64,000 nucleotides of DNA from Corynebacterium marinum DSM 44953 (GCF_000835165.1 NZ_CP007790.1:2108001-2172000); one strand, 5' to 3'. Shown: positions 45,747 to 55,576, numbered from the stretch's first letter. Notes: a model not told the origin generated them from the letters alone. Made by a program: numbers and translations.

Positions 45747-46169
45747 TCAGTAGCGCTCCGGCTCCTCGCCGATCTCGAACTCCCGGCCGCTGATCTCCGA
45801 GGCGTTGATGCGGACCCAGTTGTACTTGAGGGTCGGCGCCCACGGCTTGAGCTCCAGAGTCTCGGCGTGATCGATGTCGGCCGCCTTCTCCAGGACCTCG
45901 GCGGTGCCGCGGACGACGACAGACCACGCGGTGCTTTCGTCGACCCCGTCGGCCTGGAAGAGAACACCGTGGTTGAGGGTCAGGGTGAACAGCTTGGAGC
46001 CTTCAGCGGTACGGAAGTAGATGTCCTCACCGTCCACGACGAAGTTCACCGGGAAAATCTCGAGGACTCCCTCGCGGTGCAGCACGATGCGGCCGGGCTG
46101 GACGTCCGCCAGCCGGGCGAGGGACTGCCCGGTGCTCAACTTGCGGAAGACATCATCATTCATGGACAT
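45747..46169 (-). CDS. Pyridoxamine 5'-phosphate oxidase family (PPOX) protein
   Basis: A 140-residue split-barrel flavin or F420-type protein (PGRIVLHREGVLEIFPVNFVVDGEDIYFRT, VLFQADGVDESTAWSVVVRGTAEVL). Such small PPOX proteins are widespread in actinobacteria and rarely true PdxH; the substrate is unknown. It starts after the tRNA cluster and is followed closely by the fructosamine kinase gene. Confidence 0.82.
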   Translation of the reverse strand: MSMNDDVFRKLSTGQSLARLADVQPGRIVLHREGVLEIFPVNFVVDGEDIYFRTAEGSKLFTLTLNHGVLFQADGVDESTAWSVVVRGTAEVLEKAADIDHAETLELKPWAPTLKYNWVRINASEISGREFEIGEEPERY

Positions 46170-46274
46170 GCTCGAATGCTCCTCGAAAACGGTAGGGCGC
46201 AGGGCGCTTGATTTGTACCGTCCAGACTACGTGCCGCCAGGCCCGCCGGCCCCGCAACTGTCCCCGGAAAGGTG

Positions 46275-46319
46275 AGAGGCCGGTCACCAGGGAAGAATTT
46301 TCCCTGGTGACCGGCCTCT
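46275..46319 (-). terminator. 20-bp perfect hairpin downstream of tRNA-Ala genes
   Basis: AGAGGCCGGTCACCAGGGAA pairs perfectly with its complement across a 5-nt loop. It lies five bases after the encoded CCA of the proximal tRNA-Ala on the minus strand, so it probably ends the tRNA transcript. Confidence 0.75.
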
Positions 46320-46323
46320 ACGA

Positions 46324-46399
46324 TGGTGGAGCTAAGGGGACTCGAACCCCTGACCCCCACACTGCCAGTGTGGTGCGCTACCAGCTGCGCCATAGCCCC
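46324..46399 (-). tRNA. tRNA-Ala (anticodon GGC), copy with encoded CCA
   Basis: Minus strand begins GGGGCTATGGCGCAGCTGG. The acceptor stem contains the G3:U70 wobble pair, the alanine identity element. The anticodon loop CTGGCAG gives anticodon GGC (codon GCC). The T arm is CAGGGGTTCGAGTCCCCTT. CCA is encoded at 46324-46326. Confidence 0.95.
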
Positions 46400-46422
46400 G
46401 TGTTGTTTATTGAGTTTTCAAG

Positions 46423-46495
46423 TGGAGCTAAGGGGACTCGAACCCCTGACCCCCACACTGCCAGTGTGGTGCGCTACCAGCTGCGCCATAGCCCC
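46423..46495 (-). tRNA. tRNA-Ala (anticodon GGC), copy without encoded CCA
   Basis: All 73 bases are the same as in the neighbouring copy at 46327-46399, including the G3:U70 pair and the GGC anticodon. The 3' CCA is not encoded here. The two copies are separated by 23 bp and are probably one transcript. Confidence 0.95.
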
Positions 46496-46599
46496 TTGGA
46501 ACTTCTGTCAATGTACACGCCTGCGGTCCGGACAACCAAATCCGCAGGTGGATGCTCGGCGACACCCGTGCGGGGCAGGCGTCGCCGAGCAGGGGGCGG

Positions 46600-47334
46600 T
46601 TAGTTCAGCACCGCGTCGATCCACTGGTTGATGTCGTCGACTTCGACGTCCTTGCCGTCGCGGACCACCCGCGGCGAGGAGACCTGGCCGGTCTCAGCCT
46701 CGAGCTTGTCGGCGTTGGCGGTGGTCAGGTCGTTGGCGGCGCCGACGTTCTCGCCGCTGCGGATGGTCTCCACGACGCTGTCGGAGGCGCCGAGCTCCTG
46801 CGCGGCAGCGGCGAAGTCGTCGTTGCTCCACTTGTTGTAGATCTCCTCCTGCTCGTCGAGGATGGCGGCGCGGTAGTTCCAGTACACGTCGGTCTCGCCC
46901 GCCTCGGCGAGAGCGAGGACGGCGGCGGCCGCACGGGTGGAGTGGCCGTCGGCGTTGCCGCGGTCCAGGAAGTTGAGGGTACGCACGTTGACGATCAGGT
47001 CACCCGCCTCGATGGCGGCCTGCATCTGCTCGTCGGTGTTCTCGGCCAGCTGGGCACAGTAGGAGCAGGAGTAGTCCTCGTAGAGATCCACCTCGACGGC
47101 GTCGGCGGCCGGGTTCGCGGAGGCCAGGGTGACCGAGTTGTCGCCGAACTCCGAGTCGAAGGCCACGTCGACAGTCTCCCGGTCGGCGAGGTGCTCCGTC
47201 TTCTTGCCCTGCCCGGACATCACGATGTATCCGATGACCACGGCTGCGACGAGCACGACGGCGATGATGGCCCAGAGGAATGTGTTGCTGCCCTTGGCGT
47301 TCGGGTCGGTGACCCGGGTGGACTTGCTGCTCAC
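46600..47334 (-). CDS. Membrane-anchored DsbA-like thioredoxin-fold protein
   Basis: A 244-residue protein with a cytoplasmic N-terminus, one transmembrane helix (~19-40) and an extracytoplasmic thioredoxin domain bearing CSYC (Cys90, Cys93) and the cis-proline region SSPRVV. It resembles actinobacterial DsbA/Mdb-type thiol oxidases that fold secreted proteins. Start is GTG 47334. A MauE/DoxX-like membrane protein is encoded just upstream in the same direction. Confidence 0.88.
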   Translation of the reverse strand: MSSKSTRVTDPNAKGSNTFLWAIIAVVLVAAVVIGYIVMSGQGKKTEHLADRETVDVAFDSEFGDNSVTLASANPAADAVEVDLYEDYSCSYCAQLAENTDEQMQAAIEAGDLIVNVRTLNFLDRGNADGHSTRAAAAVLALAEAGETDVYWNYRAAILDEQEEIYNKWSNDDFAAAAQELGASDSVVETIRSGENVGAANDLTTANADKLEAETGQVSSPRVVRDGKDVEVDDINQWIDAVLN

Positions 47335-47370
47335 TGTGTTTTCACCTTTGAGTACTTGTTGGTCTTGCGA

Positions 47371-47934
47371 TCAGGGGTGGAGGGCGAACCTCTTGAAGGG
47401 GCGGTAGATGGTCCACACGCTCAACGCGATGTAGCCGATGTCCCGCAGAATGGTGACGAAGTAATCCATCGCCACTTTGTCCATGTTCGGCTCGATGCTG
47501 AAGCAGCCGCAGTCGATGCCCAGTCCACGCACCCAGGCCTGCGCGATGCCGATGATGAACATCACCAGCACAACGGTGGCCACCTTGCTCGCCTGCCGCA
47601 AAAAGATTCCCAGCAGCAGAAGAACACCGCCGGCGATCTCCAGCGGGCCGATCAGACGCGCAAGAAGATCCGACCACTGGGGCGTGAAGATCTCGTACGC
47701 CATGATCGCCTGGGTCATGTTCAGGTGGTTGTCCAACTTGGCCACACCGGCGGCTATCCAGGTGTAGGCCATGAAGAACCGGGCGAAGAAGCTGACGGCG
47801 TCGAGAACCCGGCGGCCGTTGGTGCTCGACCAGAAAGAACCGGAACGGGTGGATGGCCGGGGGCCCTCGACCGCGCCACCCGGACGTTCAGGTGCGCTGG
47901 CCGACGTGGGCGTTGCCTGCTGGGTGATGGACAC
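47371..47934 (-). CDS. MauE/DoxX family redox-associated membrane protein
   Basis: A 187-residue protein with four transmembrane helices after a polar ~40-residue N-terminus, and a CGCF motif between helices 3 and 4 (GIDCGCFSI) typical of MauE-like proteins. Placed directly before the DsbA-like gene (36 bp gap), it may help keep that protein's cysteines in the right redox state; this is inferred from context. Confidence 0.85.
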   Translation of the reverse strand: MSITQQATPTSASAPERPGGAVEGPRPSTRSGSFWSSTNGRRVLDAVSFFARFFMAYTWIAAGVAKLDNHLNMTQAIMAYEIFTPQWSDLLARLIGPLEIAGGVLLLLGIFLRQASKVATVVLVMFIIGIAQAWVRGLGIDCGCFSIEPNMDKVAMDYFVTILRDIGYIALSVWTIYRPFKRFALHP

Positions 47935-48008
47935 GCTTTCAGACCTTAGTCCAACTCCGGACCGATCTGGTATGTGAATTCACCGACACCGGCCCGGATC
48001 ACAGCCAA

Positions 48009-49673
48009 CTACTGGCCGAGCACCTGGCTGACCACAGCCTGCGCCTCCTGCTGGACCAGCTTGAGATGCTCCTCGCCACGGAAGGACTCCGCGTAGATCT
48101 TGTACTTGTCCTCGGTGCCGGAAGGCCGGGCGGCGAACCACGCGTTCTCCGTGGTCACCTTCAGCCCGCCGATGGCCTGATGGTTGCCCGGGGCCTCTGT
48201 CAGCTTGGCGGTGATCGGCTCACCCGCCAGTTCGGTCGCGGTGACCTGCTCAGGGGAGAGCTGCTTGAGGATGGCCTTCTGCTCGCGGTTCGCGGGCGCG
48301 TCGGTTCGGGCGTACGCCGGGGCGCCGAACTCCTCAGCCAGCTCTGCGTAGCGCTGGGACGGGGTCTTTCCGGTGACCGCGGTAATCTCGGCGGCCAGCA
48401 GGTCGAGGATGAGCCCGTCCTTGTCGGTGGACCACACGCCGCCGTCGCGGCGCAGGAAGGATGCGCCGGCGGACTCTTCACCGCCGAAGCCGATGCTGCC
48501 GTCCTGCAGGCCGTCGACGAACCACTTGAAGCCGACGGGCACCTCGACCAGGCGGCGGCCGAGCCGGGCGACGACCCGGTCGATCATCGAGGAGGACACC
48601 AGGGTCTTGCCCACGGCGGTGTCCGCCCCCCACTGGGGCCGGTTGGCAAAGAGGTACTCGATGGCCACTGCCAGGTAGTGGTTCGGGTTCATCAGCCCGT
48701 GGTCCGGAGTGACGATGCCGTGGCGGTCGGCGTCCGCGTCGTTGCCGGTGGCGATGTCGTACTTGTCGCGGTTGGCGATCAACGAAGCCATCGCATGCGG
48801 GGAGGAGCAGTCCATGCGGATCTTGCCGTCGGAGTCCAGGGTCATGAACCGGAAGGTGGAGTCGACCAGCGGGTTGACCACGGTCAGGTTCAGTTTGTGG
48901 GTCTCGGCGATCGCACCCCAGTAGTCGACGGAAGCACCGCCCATCGGGTCCGCGCCGATGGACAGCCCGGAGTCGCGGATGGCCTCGATGTCGACGACGT
49001 GGGGCAGGTCGTTGACGTAGGTGCCCAGGAAGTCGTGGCGCAGCGCGCGCCCGTCGAGCACGCCGCTCACAGGGGTGCGCTTGACGTCCTTGAGGCCGTC
49101 GCGCAACAGCTGGTTGGCGCGGTCGGCGATCCAGTCGGTGGCGTCGGTGTCCGCCGGGCCGCCGCTCCACGGGTTGTACTTGAACCCGCCGTCGCGCGGC
49201 GGGTTGTGGGAGGGCGTGATGACGATGCCGTCGGCCAGCGGGTAGCTGGGGCCCGCGACGCCCCAGCGCACGTTCTTGTTGTGGTTCAGGATGGAGTGGG
49301 AGATGGCCGGCGTGGGGGTGTAGCGGCCGGCGGCGTCGACGAGAACCTCCACGTCGTTGGCCAGGAGCACCTCCAGTGCGGAGATCATCGCCGGCTCGGA
49401 GAGCGCGTGTGTGTCGCGTCCGAGGTACATCCGCCCGTACCAGCGGACGGCGGTCCGGTTGCGGTAGTCCACGATCGCCTGGGTGGTGGCCAGGATATGG
49501 TCCTCGTTGAAGGCGGTGTCCAGCGAGGACCCGCGGTGGCCGGAGGTACCGAAGGCGACCTGCTGGTCGGGGTTCTCCACATCGGGTGTGCGGGTGTAGT
49601 AGGCCGTGACAACCTCGGCGATGTCGATGAGGTCCTCGGGTCGTGCCGGCTGGCCCGCGCGTTCGTGTGCCAT
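48009..49673 (-). CDS. pgm: Phosphoglucomutase (alpha-D-glucose phosphate specific)
   Basis: Interconverts glucose-1-phosphate and glucose-6-phosphate, linking glycolysis to glycogen, trehalose and cell-wall sugars. The 554-residue product has [12 protein letters not shown] near the N-terminus, the phosphoserine in [11 protein letters not shown], the metal loop [15 protein letters not shown] and [19 protein letters not shown] is preceded by AAGGAG. Length matches Pgm (~550). Confidence 0.95.
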   Translation of the reverse strand: MAHERAGQPARPEDLIDIAEVVTAYYTRTPDVENPDQQVAFGTSGHRGSSLDTAFNEDHILATTQAIVDYRNRTAVRWYGRMYLGRDTHALSEPAMISALEVLLANDVEVLVDAAGRYTPTPAISHSILNHNKNVRWGVAGPSYPLADGIVITPSHNPPRDGGFKYNPWSGGPADTDATDWIADRANQLLRDGLKDVKRTPVSGVLDGRALRHDFLGTYVNDLPHVVDIEAIRDSGLSIGADPMGGASVDYWGAIAETHKLNLTVVNPLVDSTFRFMTLDSDGKIRMDCSSPHAMASLIANRDKYDIATGNDADADRHGIVTPDHGLMNPNHYLAVAIEYLFANRPQWGADTAVGKTLVSSSMIDRVVARLGRRLVEVPVGFKWFVDGLQDGSIGFGGEESAGASFLRRDGGVWSTDKDGLILDLLAAEITAVTGKTPSQRYAELAEEFGAPAYARTDAPANREQKAILKQLSPEQVTATELAGEPITAKLTEAPGNHQAIGGLKVTTENAWFAARPSGTEDKYKIYAESFRGEEHLKLVQQEAQAVVSQVLGQ

Positions 49674-49861
49674 GTCTTCGGTTCTCCTTCATGTGCCTGG
49701 GCAGGGGTGCCTCCCATTGTGGTCGCGCGCCCGCACGCCCGCAGGGGCGTCGGCCCGGCGCACTCACCCGCCACCCCCGCGAGGGGGCAACCGGCGTTAT
49801 CCTCCGGTTGACACCAGGCGCAAATGTGGCTGGGACCACACCCGGTCTGTACCTTGATCGC

Positions 49862-51280
49862 ATGGAATCGCTGCAGAACGCACTCGACACCGCCGGCGGG
49901 ATCGTCTGGGGACCTTTCGTCCTCATCCCGCTGCTGCTGGGCACAGGACTCTACCTCACCATCCGGCTGGGCGGCATCCAGTTCCGCACCCTGGGCCGGG
50001 CGCTGCGCCACGGGCTGTTCGACAAATCGGACACCGACGGCCAGGGCGACATCAGCAACTACCAGGCCCTGACCACGGCGCTGGCGGCGACGGTCGGCGT
50101 GGGCAACATCGTCGGCGTGGCCACGGCCCTGTCCGTCGGCGGCCCGGGCGCCTTGTTCTGGATCTGGGTGACGGGCCTGGTCGGCATGGCGTCGAAATAC
50201 ACGGAGTCGTTCCTGGGCGTGCGTTTCCGCACCACGGATGCCAAGGGGGAGCAGTCCGGCGGCCCCCAGTACTACCTCAAGCGCGGCATCTCCGGCCCGG
50301 TGGGCAAGACCCTGGCGGTCATGTTCGCGGTCTTCGCGGTGATCGCCTCGTTCGGCATCGGCAACCTCACCCAGGCCAACGCGGTGGCGACCAACCTGGA
50401 GAGTTCTTTCGGCCTCGACCCCTTCGCCTCCGGCGCCATCATGTTCGTCCTCCTCGGCGCGGTACTGCTCGGCGGTATCCAGGCGATCGGCAGGATCACC
50501 TCCGCCTTCGTGCCGATGATGATCCTGCTCTACGTCACCGCCGGCCTCACGGTCCTGGTCATGAACGTCGGACAGATCCCGGCCGCGCTGGGGCTGATCT
50601 TCACCGACGCTTTCACCGGCACCGCCGCCACGGGCGGGTTCGTCGGCGCGGGCATCATGCTGGCGATCCAGTTCGGTGTCGCCCGCGGCATCTTCTCCAA
50701 CGAGTCCGGCATGGGTTCGGCGGCCATCGCCGCCGCCGCGGCGAAGACCTCCCATCCGGTCCGGCAGGGGCTGGTCTCGATGACCCAGACCTTCATCGAC
50801 ACCCTCATCGTCGTCACCATCACCGGCCTGGTGATCGTCACCACCGGGGTGTGGGACACCGGCCGTGAGAACGCGGGCGTCATGACCGCCAACGCTTTCT
50901 CCGTCGCCCTGCCCGGTGAGTGGGGCGGCACCATCGTCTCCCTGTCCATCGTCTTCTTCGCCTTCTCCACGATTCTCGGCTGGTCCTACTACGGCGAGCG
51001 CTCGCTGGAGTCTCTCATCGGTCGCCGAGGCACGGTCCCCTACCGCATGCTCTTCACCTTCATCGCCCTCATCGGCGCCACCGTGGAACTGGAGCTGGTG
51101 TGGTCCTTCGCGGACCTGGCCAACGGCCTGATGGCGCTGCCCAACCTCATCGGCCTGCTCATCCTCTCCGGCCTCGTGGCCCGCGAGACGAAGGCCTACC
51201 TCAAGTTCGACCCCGCACTGCGCGCCTCCCCGGAGGAGGTCGCCGCGTTCATGCGGGCCCAGGGAAGCGACTGGAAGTAA
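49862..51280 (+). CDS. AGCS family sodium:alanine/glycine symporter
   Basis: A 472-residue permease with about ten transmembrane helices and AGCS hallmarks: NYQALTTALAATVGVGNIVGVATAL, GGPGALFWIWVTGLVGMASKYTE, and FSNESGMGSAAIAAAAA. Imports small amino acids with Na+. ATG 49862 is preceded by TACCTT ~8 bases upstream, so the message may be leaderless. Two crcB genes follow. Confidence 0.93.
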   Translation: MESLQNALDTAGGIVWGPFVLIPLLLGTGLYLTIRLGGIQFRTLGRALRHGLFDKSDTDGQGDISNYQALTTALAATVGVGNIVGVATALSVGGPGALFWIWVTGLVGMASKYTESFLGVRFRTTDAKGEQSGGPQYYLKRGISGPVGKTLAVMFAVFAVIASFGIGNLTQANAVATNLESSFGLDPFASGAIMFVLLGAVLLGGIQAIGRITSAFVPMMILLYVTAGLTVLVMNVGQIPAALGLIFTDAFTGTAATGGFVGAGIMLAIQFGVARGIFSNESGMGSAAIAAAAAKTSHPVRQGLVSMTQTFIDTLIVVTITGLVIVTTGVWDTGRENAGVMTANAFSVALPGEWGGTIVSLSIVFFAFSTILGWSYYGERSLESLIGRRGTVPYRMLFTFIALIGATVELELVWSFADLANGLMALPNLIGLLILSGLVARETKAYLKFDPALRASPEEVAAFMRAQGSDWK

Positions 51281-51284
51281 CCCG

Positions 51285-51602
51285 TTGCTTCGCGACGCCG
51301 CCCTCGTCGGCGCCGGCGCCCTCCTCGGCGCCCTGGCCCGCTACGCCGCCGAGGAGTTCCTCGGGGCCGGCGCCCTGACCATCCTCTGGGTGAACATCCT
51401 GGGTTGTTTCCTCATGGGCTGGTTGCGCCCCGGAGTCTTCTGGGGCCGCGGGGTGCTCGGCGGATTCACCAGCTTCTCCACCTTCGCCCACCTCACCGCC
51501 GCGGCCGCGGCTGCCGCTCCCCCCGCGGCGGCGGGTTATCTCCTGGCCACCCTGGTGGGCTGCGTCGGGGCATGGCTGCTCGGGGACCGGTGGGCCCGAT
51601 GA
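51285..51602 (+). CDS. crcB: Fluoride exporter CrcB/Fluc, subunit 1
   Basis: A 105-residue, four-helix small membrane protein with the Fluc motif GGFTSFSTFA. Starts with TTG 51285, preceded by GGAAG across the symporter stop. It overlaps the second crcB by four bases (ATGA). Paired crcB genes typically encode a heterodimeric, antiparallel fluoride channel. Confidence 0.9.
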   Translation: MLRDAALVGAGALLGALARYAAEEFLGAGALTILWVNILGCFLMGWLRPGVFWGRGVLGGFTSFSTFAHLTAAAAAAAPPAAAGYLLATLVGCVGAWLLGDRWAR

Positions 51603-51940
51603 TCGCGTCCATCCTCGCCGTCTGCCTGGGCGGCTTCGCCGGCGGCATGGTCCGGGGCGCCCTGGCGAGGTGGCCGGGTGGCCCGGCCGGCACCTTCACC
51701 GCCAATCTGGCGGCCACCGCCGTCGTGGCCGGCGTCATCGCCGCGGTCGGGCACACGGGCCTGGTGTACCTGGCCCTGGGCACCGGCTTCGCCGGGGCGC
51801 TGTCCACATGGTCCACCCTGGCGCGTGAAATCGGTCAGCTGCTGAAGGAACGGCGGTACCTTCCCGCCGCCGGATACGCGTCAGCCACGCTCACCGCCGG
51901 AGTGGCGGTGGCGTGGCTGACTGTCGTACTGACCGGTTAG
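51599..51940 (+). CDS. crcB: Fluoride exporter CrcB/Fluc, subunit 2
   Basis: A 113-residue four-helix protein with N-terminal GGFAGGMVRGALARW, TANLAAT and the GALSTWSTLARE motif of Fluc channels (Asn and Phe-box region). Translationally coupled to the first copy. Its stop overlaps the stop of the convergent ABC permease gene (TTAG). Confidence 0.9.
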   Translation: MIASILAVCLGGFAGGMVRGALARWPGGPAGTFTANLAATAVVAGVIAAVGHTGLVYLALGTGFAGALSTWSTLAREIGQLLKERRYLPAAGYASATLTAGVAVAWLTVVLTG

Positions 51941-54501
51941 GCGGAGATGGCGTCCAACGGCGGAGTCTTCGCCGCTCGTCGGGCCGGCCAGACCGCCGCG
52001 AGCACGCCGACGACCGCTGAACCAACCAGAACCACCGCCAGCATGTCGTAGGGCACGGAGATGGTGTCCAGGCCCTGGTCCTTGAGCACTTCGAGGAAGG
52101 CCCAGCCCAGGCCCAGCCCGATGAGCACACCCATGACGGCGCCGAAGACCGCGATCTGCACCGCCTCCAGCGTGATCATGGTGCGGATCTGGCCGCGCTG
52201 CGAACCCACCGCCCGCAGCATGCCGATCTCCTGGCGGCGCTCGATGACGCCGAGCGTCAGCGTGTTGACGATGCCGAGGATCGCGATGATCACCGCCAAC
52301 GCCAGCAACGCGTACAGGATGTTGAGCATCTGGTCGATGGCCTGGCCCGCCTGGCCCGCCATCTCGGCGGCGCTGAGCACCTGGACGACGATGAATCCCT
52401 TCACCGCCTCCTCCAGGTTGGAGCGCAGTTCATCCTCGGTGACGGAGCCGTCGGCGACGACGCCGACCATGTTCACCTCCAGCGCGCCGGGCGGAATCAT
52501 CCCGTCGACCGATTCCCGGGAGATGATCATGTTGTTCACCAGGCTGTTCGGCTCGAAGATGCCGACGACCTCGATCTCGCGGGTCTCCCCGGTCAGCTCG
52601 GGGGCCGTCAACGGCAGGACGTCGCCGACTGCCCAGCCGTTGGCTCCGGCGAACTCGGTCGACGCCAGGACGCCCGGGGTACCGCCCAGGTCCGAGGTGC
52701 CCTCGCGCATCTCCAGGACCGCCATCTGCGAAATATCCCCGTCGATGACCAGGGTCTGGGAGACGGGGCCGAACTGGTTGGTCGCGCGGCCGTCGACAAG
52801 CACGGGCGCGGTGGCCATGGTGAGCACCTTGTCCACACCCTCGACGTCGCGGACAGCGTCCGAGGTGCCCGCAGGCGTGGGGAAGCTGCCGGTCTGCGGG
52901 CCGGAGAGGACGAAGTCGGCCGAGACGTTGTTCTCCACCACGTCGGAGATCGACGCCTTCATCGTGTCACCCAGCATGCCGATCGCCGTCACCAGCGCCA
53001 CTCCGAGGGTCAGGGCGAAAGCGGTGGTGGCGGTCCGGCGGGGGTTACGGCGCGAGTTCGTGGACGCCAGCTTGCCGATCGCCCCGAACGGGGCGCCGAT
53101 GACCCGGCCCAGGGTGGGCACGATGGGCAGGGACATCGCCGGGCCGGCGAAGAAGAAGCCGACGATGACGCCGAGCGCGCCGACGCCGACCAGGATGGCG
53201 CGTGTCGACGTCGAGGAATCCGACATCAGGACACCCGCCAGCGCCGCGGCGGCGCCGATCAGCAGGAGTGCCGCGCCGAGCACCGTGCGGACCACCAGCG
53301 GTTGATCCGTGGAAGCCTCCGTGGAACGCATCGCCTCCACCGGCCGGACCTCGCCTGCCCGCCGGGCGGGCAGCCACGCCGAGACGACCGTCACCACGGT
53401 GCCCAGCACCAGGGGGACGAGCACGGCGGACATCGACAGGCCCAGACCCGAATCCGGCAGCGACAACCCGCGGGTGGACATGAACGCCTTGATGGCCGCG
53501 ACCAGCCCCACGCCGGCGACGACACCGAGCGCGGAACCGACGACGCCCACAATGACGGACTCGAACACCACTGAGCGGGTGATCTGCTTGCGTTCGGCGC
53601 CCAGCGCACGCAGGAGCGCGAACTCCTTGGTCCGCTGCGCCACGATCATGGAGAAGGTGTTCGCGATGAGGAACGTTCCCACCAGCAGAGCCACCAGGCC
53701 GAAGGCCACCAGGAAGTAATTGACGAAGGACAGTGCCTGCGACAGGACCTTCGACATCTCCTCCGCCAGCTTCTCGCCGGTTTCGACCTCGACGCCCTCG
53801 TAGGTGCCGCTGAGGTGCGCGACCAGATCCGTGTCGCTGGTGCCTTCCGCCGCGGAGACTATGAGCTGGGAGGACGAGCCGTCCACCGTGTAGCGCTCCA
53901 GGAACGCATCCTCCGTCATGTACGCGATGAGGGACTGCCCTTGGTCGAGGTCCGTCTCGTAGAGACCGCTCACCGTCATGGTCCGGCGCTCCTGCGGATC
54001 CACCACGATGAGGGTGTCCCCGACCGAGACACCGAAGTTCTCGGCGCCCTTGGAGTTGAGCACCAGGTCGTCGGCGGCCTCGGGCCGCTCCCCCTCGACC
54101 AGGGTGCTGACCTGGCCGACCACGCTGTCCGGCTCGTACCACACGGACAGGCTCGAGGTGCCGCCGCCGGTCTGGATCGGATCCTCACCCTCCGTGGCCA
54201 GAACCACGGTTTCCGACGCCGTCACGTTGACGTCGCCGACCTTGTCGTCCCCGGCGATCCCGTCCCGGGTTTCCCGCGGAATGCTGCGCAGTCCTTCCGC
54301 AGGAGTGACGACCGCGTCGACTCCCTCGTAGGTGCTGCTCACCGCAGCTTTGAAAGTGCTGTCCAGAGAGTTCGTGAACATGAACGCACCGGAGATGAAG
54401 GCGGTGCCCAGCACCACCGCCAGCACCGTCAATGCCAGGCGCAATTTATGCGCGGCGATGTTGCGGAGACTGACTTTGCGCATCGTGCTGTTCTTAGCCA
54501 T
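51937..54501 (-). CDS. ABC transporter permease, FtsX/MacB-like (two FtsX domains)
   Basis: An 854-residue permease. N-terminal helix (LTVLAVVLGTAFISGAFMF), a large extracellular domain (~40-260), three helices with an FtsX block (EFALLRALGAERKQI), then a duplicated half ending with IGMLRAVGSQRGQIRTMI. This duplicated layout matches actinobacterial lipoprotein or antimicrobial-peptide export permeases. The ATP-binding gene lies immediately upstream. Substrate unknown. Confidence 0.9.
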   Translation of the reverse strand: MAKNSTMRKVSLRNIAAHKLRLALTVLAVVLGTAFISGAFMFTNSLDSTFKAAVSSTYEGVDAVVTPAEGLRSIPRETRDGIAGDDKVGDVNVTASETVVLATEGEDPIQTGGGTSSLSVWYEPDSVVGQVSTLVEGERPEAADDLVLNSKGAENFGVSVGDTLIVVDPQERRTMTVSGLYETDLDQGQSLIAYMTEDAFLERYTVDGSSSQLIVSAAEGTSDTDLVAHLSGTYEGVEVETGEKLAEEMSKVLSQALSFVNYFLVAFGLVALLVGTFLIANTFSMIVAQRTKEFALLRALGAERKQITRSVVFESVIVGVVGSALGVVAGVGLVAAIKAFMSTRGLSLPDSGLGLSMSAVLVPLVLGTVVTVVSAWLPARRAGEVRPVEAMRSTEASTDQPLVVRTVLGAALLLIGAAAALAGVLMSDSSTSTRAILVGVGALGVIVGFFFAGPAMSLPIVPTLGRVIGAPFGAIGKLASTNSRRNPRRTATTAFALTLGVALVTAIGMLGDTMKASISDVVENNVSADFVLSGPQTGSFPTPAGTSDAVRDVEGVDKVLTMATAPVLVDGRATNQFGPVSQTLVIDGDISQMAVLEMREGTSDLGGTPGVLASTEFAGANGWAVGDVLPLTAPELTGETREIEVVGIFEPNSLVNNMIISRESVDGMIPPGALEVNMVGVVADGSVTEDELRSNLEEAVKGFIVVQVLSAAEMAGQAGQAIDQMLNILYALLALAVIIAILGIVNTLTLGVIERRQEIGMLRAVGSQRGQIRTMITLEAVQIAVFGAVMGVLIGLGLGWAFLEVLKDQGLDTISVPYDMLAVVLVGSAVVGVLAAVWPARRAAKTPPLDAISA

Positions 54502-54512
54502 GCAGCCCCGGC

Positions 54513-55316
54513 CTATCGTTCGACCCCGGCCATGAAGGCCAGGATCTCGTCCATCGAGGGGTCGATGAGCTCGTTGACCAGCTGACCGTCAGCGAGGAAC
54601 ACCACCCGGTCCGCGTAGGACGCGGCCCGCGCATCGTGGGTGACGATGACCACCGTCTGGTCGTCCTTGTCCACCGCCGTACGGAGAATATCGAGGACCT
54701 CGGAGGCCGAGTTCGAGTCGAGGTTGCCGGTGGGCTCATCGCCGAAGATGATGTCGGGGCGCGACACCAGAGCGCGGGCGCACGCCACGCGCTGCTGCTG
54801 GCCGCCGGACAATTCGGCCGGCCGGTGAGTCAACCTGTCCGACAGACCCAAACGGGTGGTGATCTCATCGAACCAGGCCTGGTCGACCTTGCTGCCGGCG
54901 ATGTCCGACGGGAGCGTGATGTTCTCCGCCGCCGTCAGGGTGGGCACCAGGTTGAAGGACTGGAAGATGAATCCCAAGCGGTCGCGGCGCAGCGCCGTCA
55001 TCTCCTTGTCGCGGAGAGTGGACAGATCCGTGTCGCCGATCAGCGCCGATCCGGAGGTCGCGGAATCCAGCCCCGCCATGCAGTGCATCAGAGTCGACTT
55101 GCCGGAACCCGACGGGCCCATGATCGCGGTGAACTTATTCTTCGCGAAGGACACGTTGATGTGGTCCAGCGCAATGACGACGGTCTCGCCTTCGCCGTAC
55201 TGCTTGTACAGGTCGATGGCCCGGGCGGCCGGCTCAAAGCCGGTCTCGGCGGCCTGGAAGCTCTCGACTCCCGGGTTCTCGGAGTCGGCGGACGGGGTGG
55301 ACCCTTGGTCTGTCAT
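54513..55316 (-). CDS. ABC transporter ATP-binding protein (LolD/MacB type)
   Basis: A 267-residue ATPase: Walker A GPSGSGKST, signature LSGGQQQRVA, Walker B IIFGDEPTGNLD and switch histidine in VIVTHD, with the FQSFNLVPTLTAAEN Q-loop of the MacB/LolD subclass. The first ~35 residues are an extra polar tail. AGGAGA lies upstream of the ATG. Forms an exporter with the permease gene 11 bases downstream. Confidence 0.94.
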   Translation of the reverse strand: MTDQGSTPSADSENPGVESFQAAETGFEPAARAIDLYKQYGEGETVVIALDHINVSFAKNKFTAIMGPSGSGKSTLMHCMAGLDSATSGSALIGDTDLSTLRDKEMTALRRDRLGFIFQSFNLVPTLTAAENITLPSDIAGSKVDQAWFDEITTRLGLSDRLTHRPAELSGGQQQRVACARALVSRPDIIFGDEPTGNLDSNSASEVLDILRTAVDKDDQTVVIVTHDARAASYADRVVFLADGQLVNELIDPSMDEILAFMAGVER

Positions 55317-55507
55317 GTTGTGTTTCTTCTCCTGAAAAGTAGGTTCTGATCATCCAGGTTAACCGTCCAGAGTCTACGGAACATCAGGGTGCCCCCTGAT
55401 ATTCGTGGTGAAGTGGGGGTGAACAACCTGTAAGAACACTGGCAGGGCAGGATGCGCGGACCGTGGTGCCCGGACATGAGCAGGAATATGACGGCGGGAG
55501 CAGCAGA

Positions 55508-55550
55508 AAGGCCCCTGACACACCGGAGAGTTCCGGCGTGCCAGGGGCCT
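55508..55550 (-). terminator. rRNA operon terminator
   Basis: AAAGGCCCCTGGCACGCCGG pairs with the following CCGGTGTGTCAGGGGCCTTT (minus strand) with few mismatches; it ends in CCTTTC. Confidence 0.75.
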
Positions 55551-55576
55551 TTGAGCTGCATGATGGAGAAGCGTCT

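Noticed and set aside
48066..49811. 581-codon plus-strand frame over pgm
   Set aside because: Antisense artefact; pgm on the minus strand carries all catalytic motifs.
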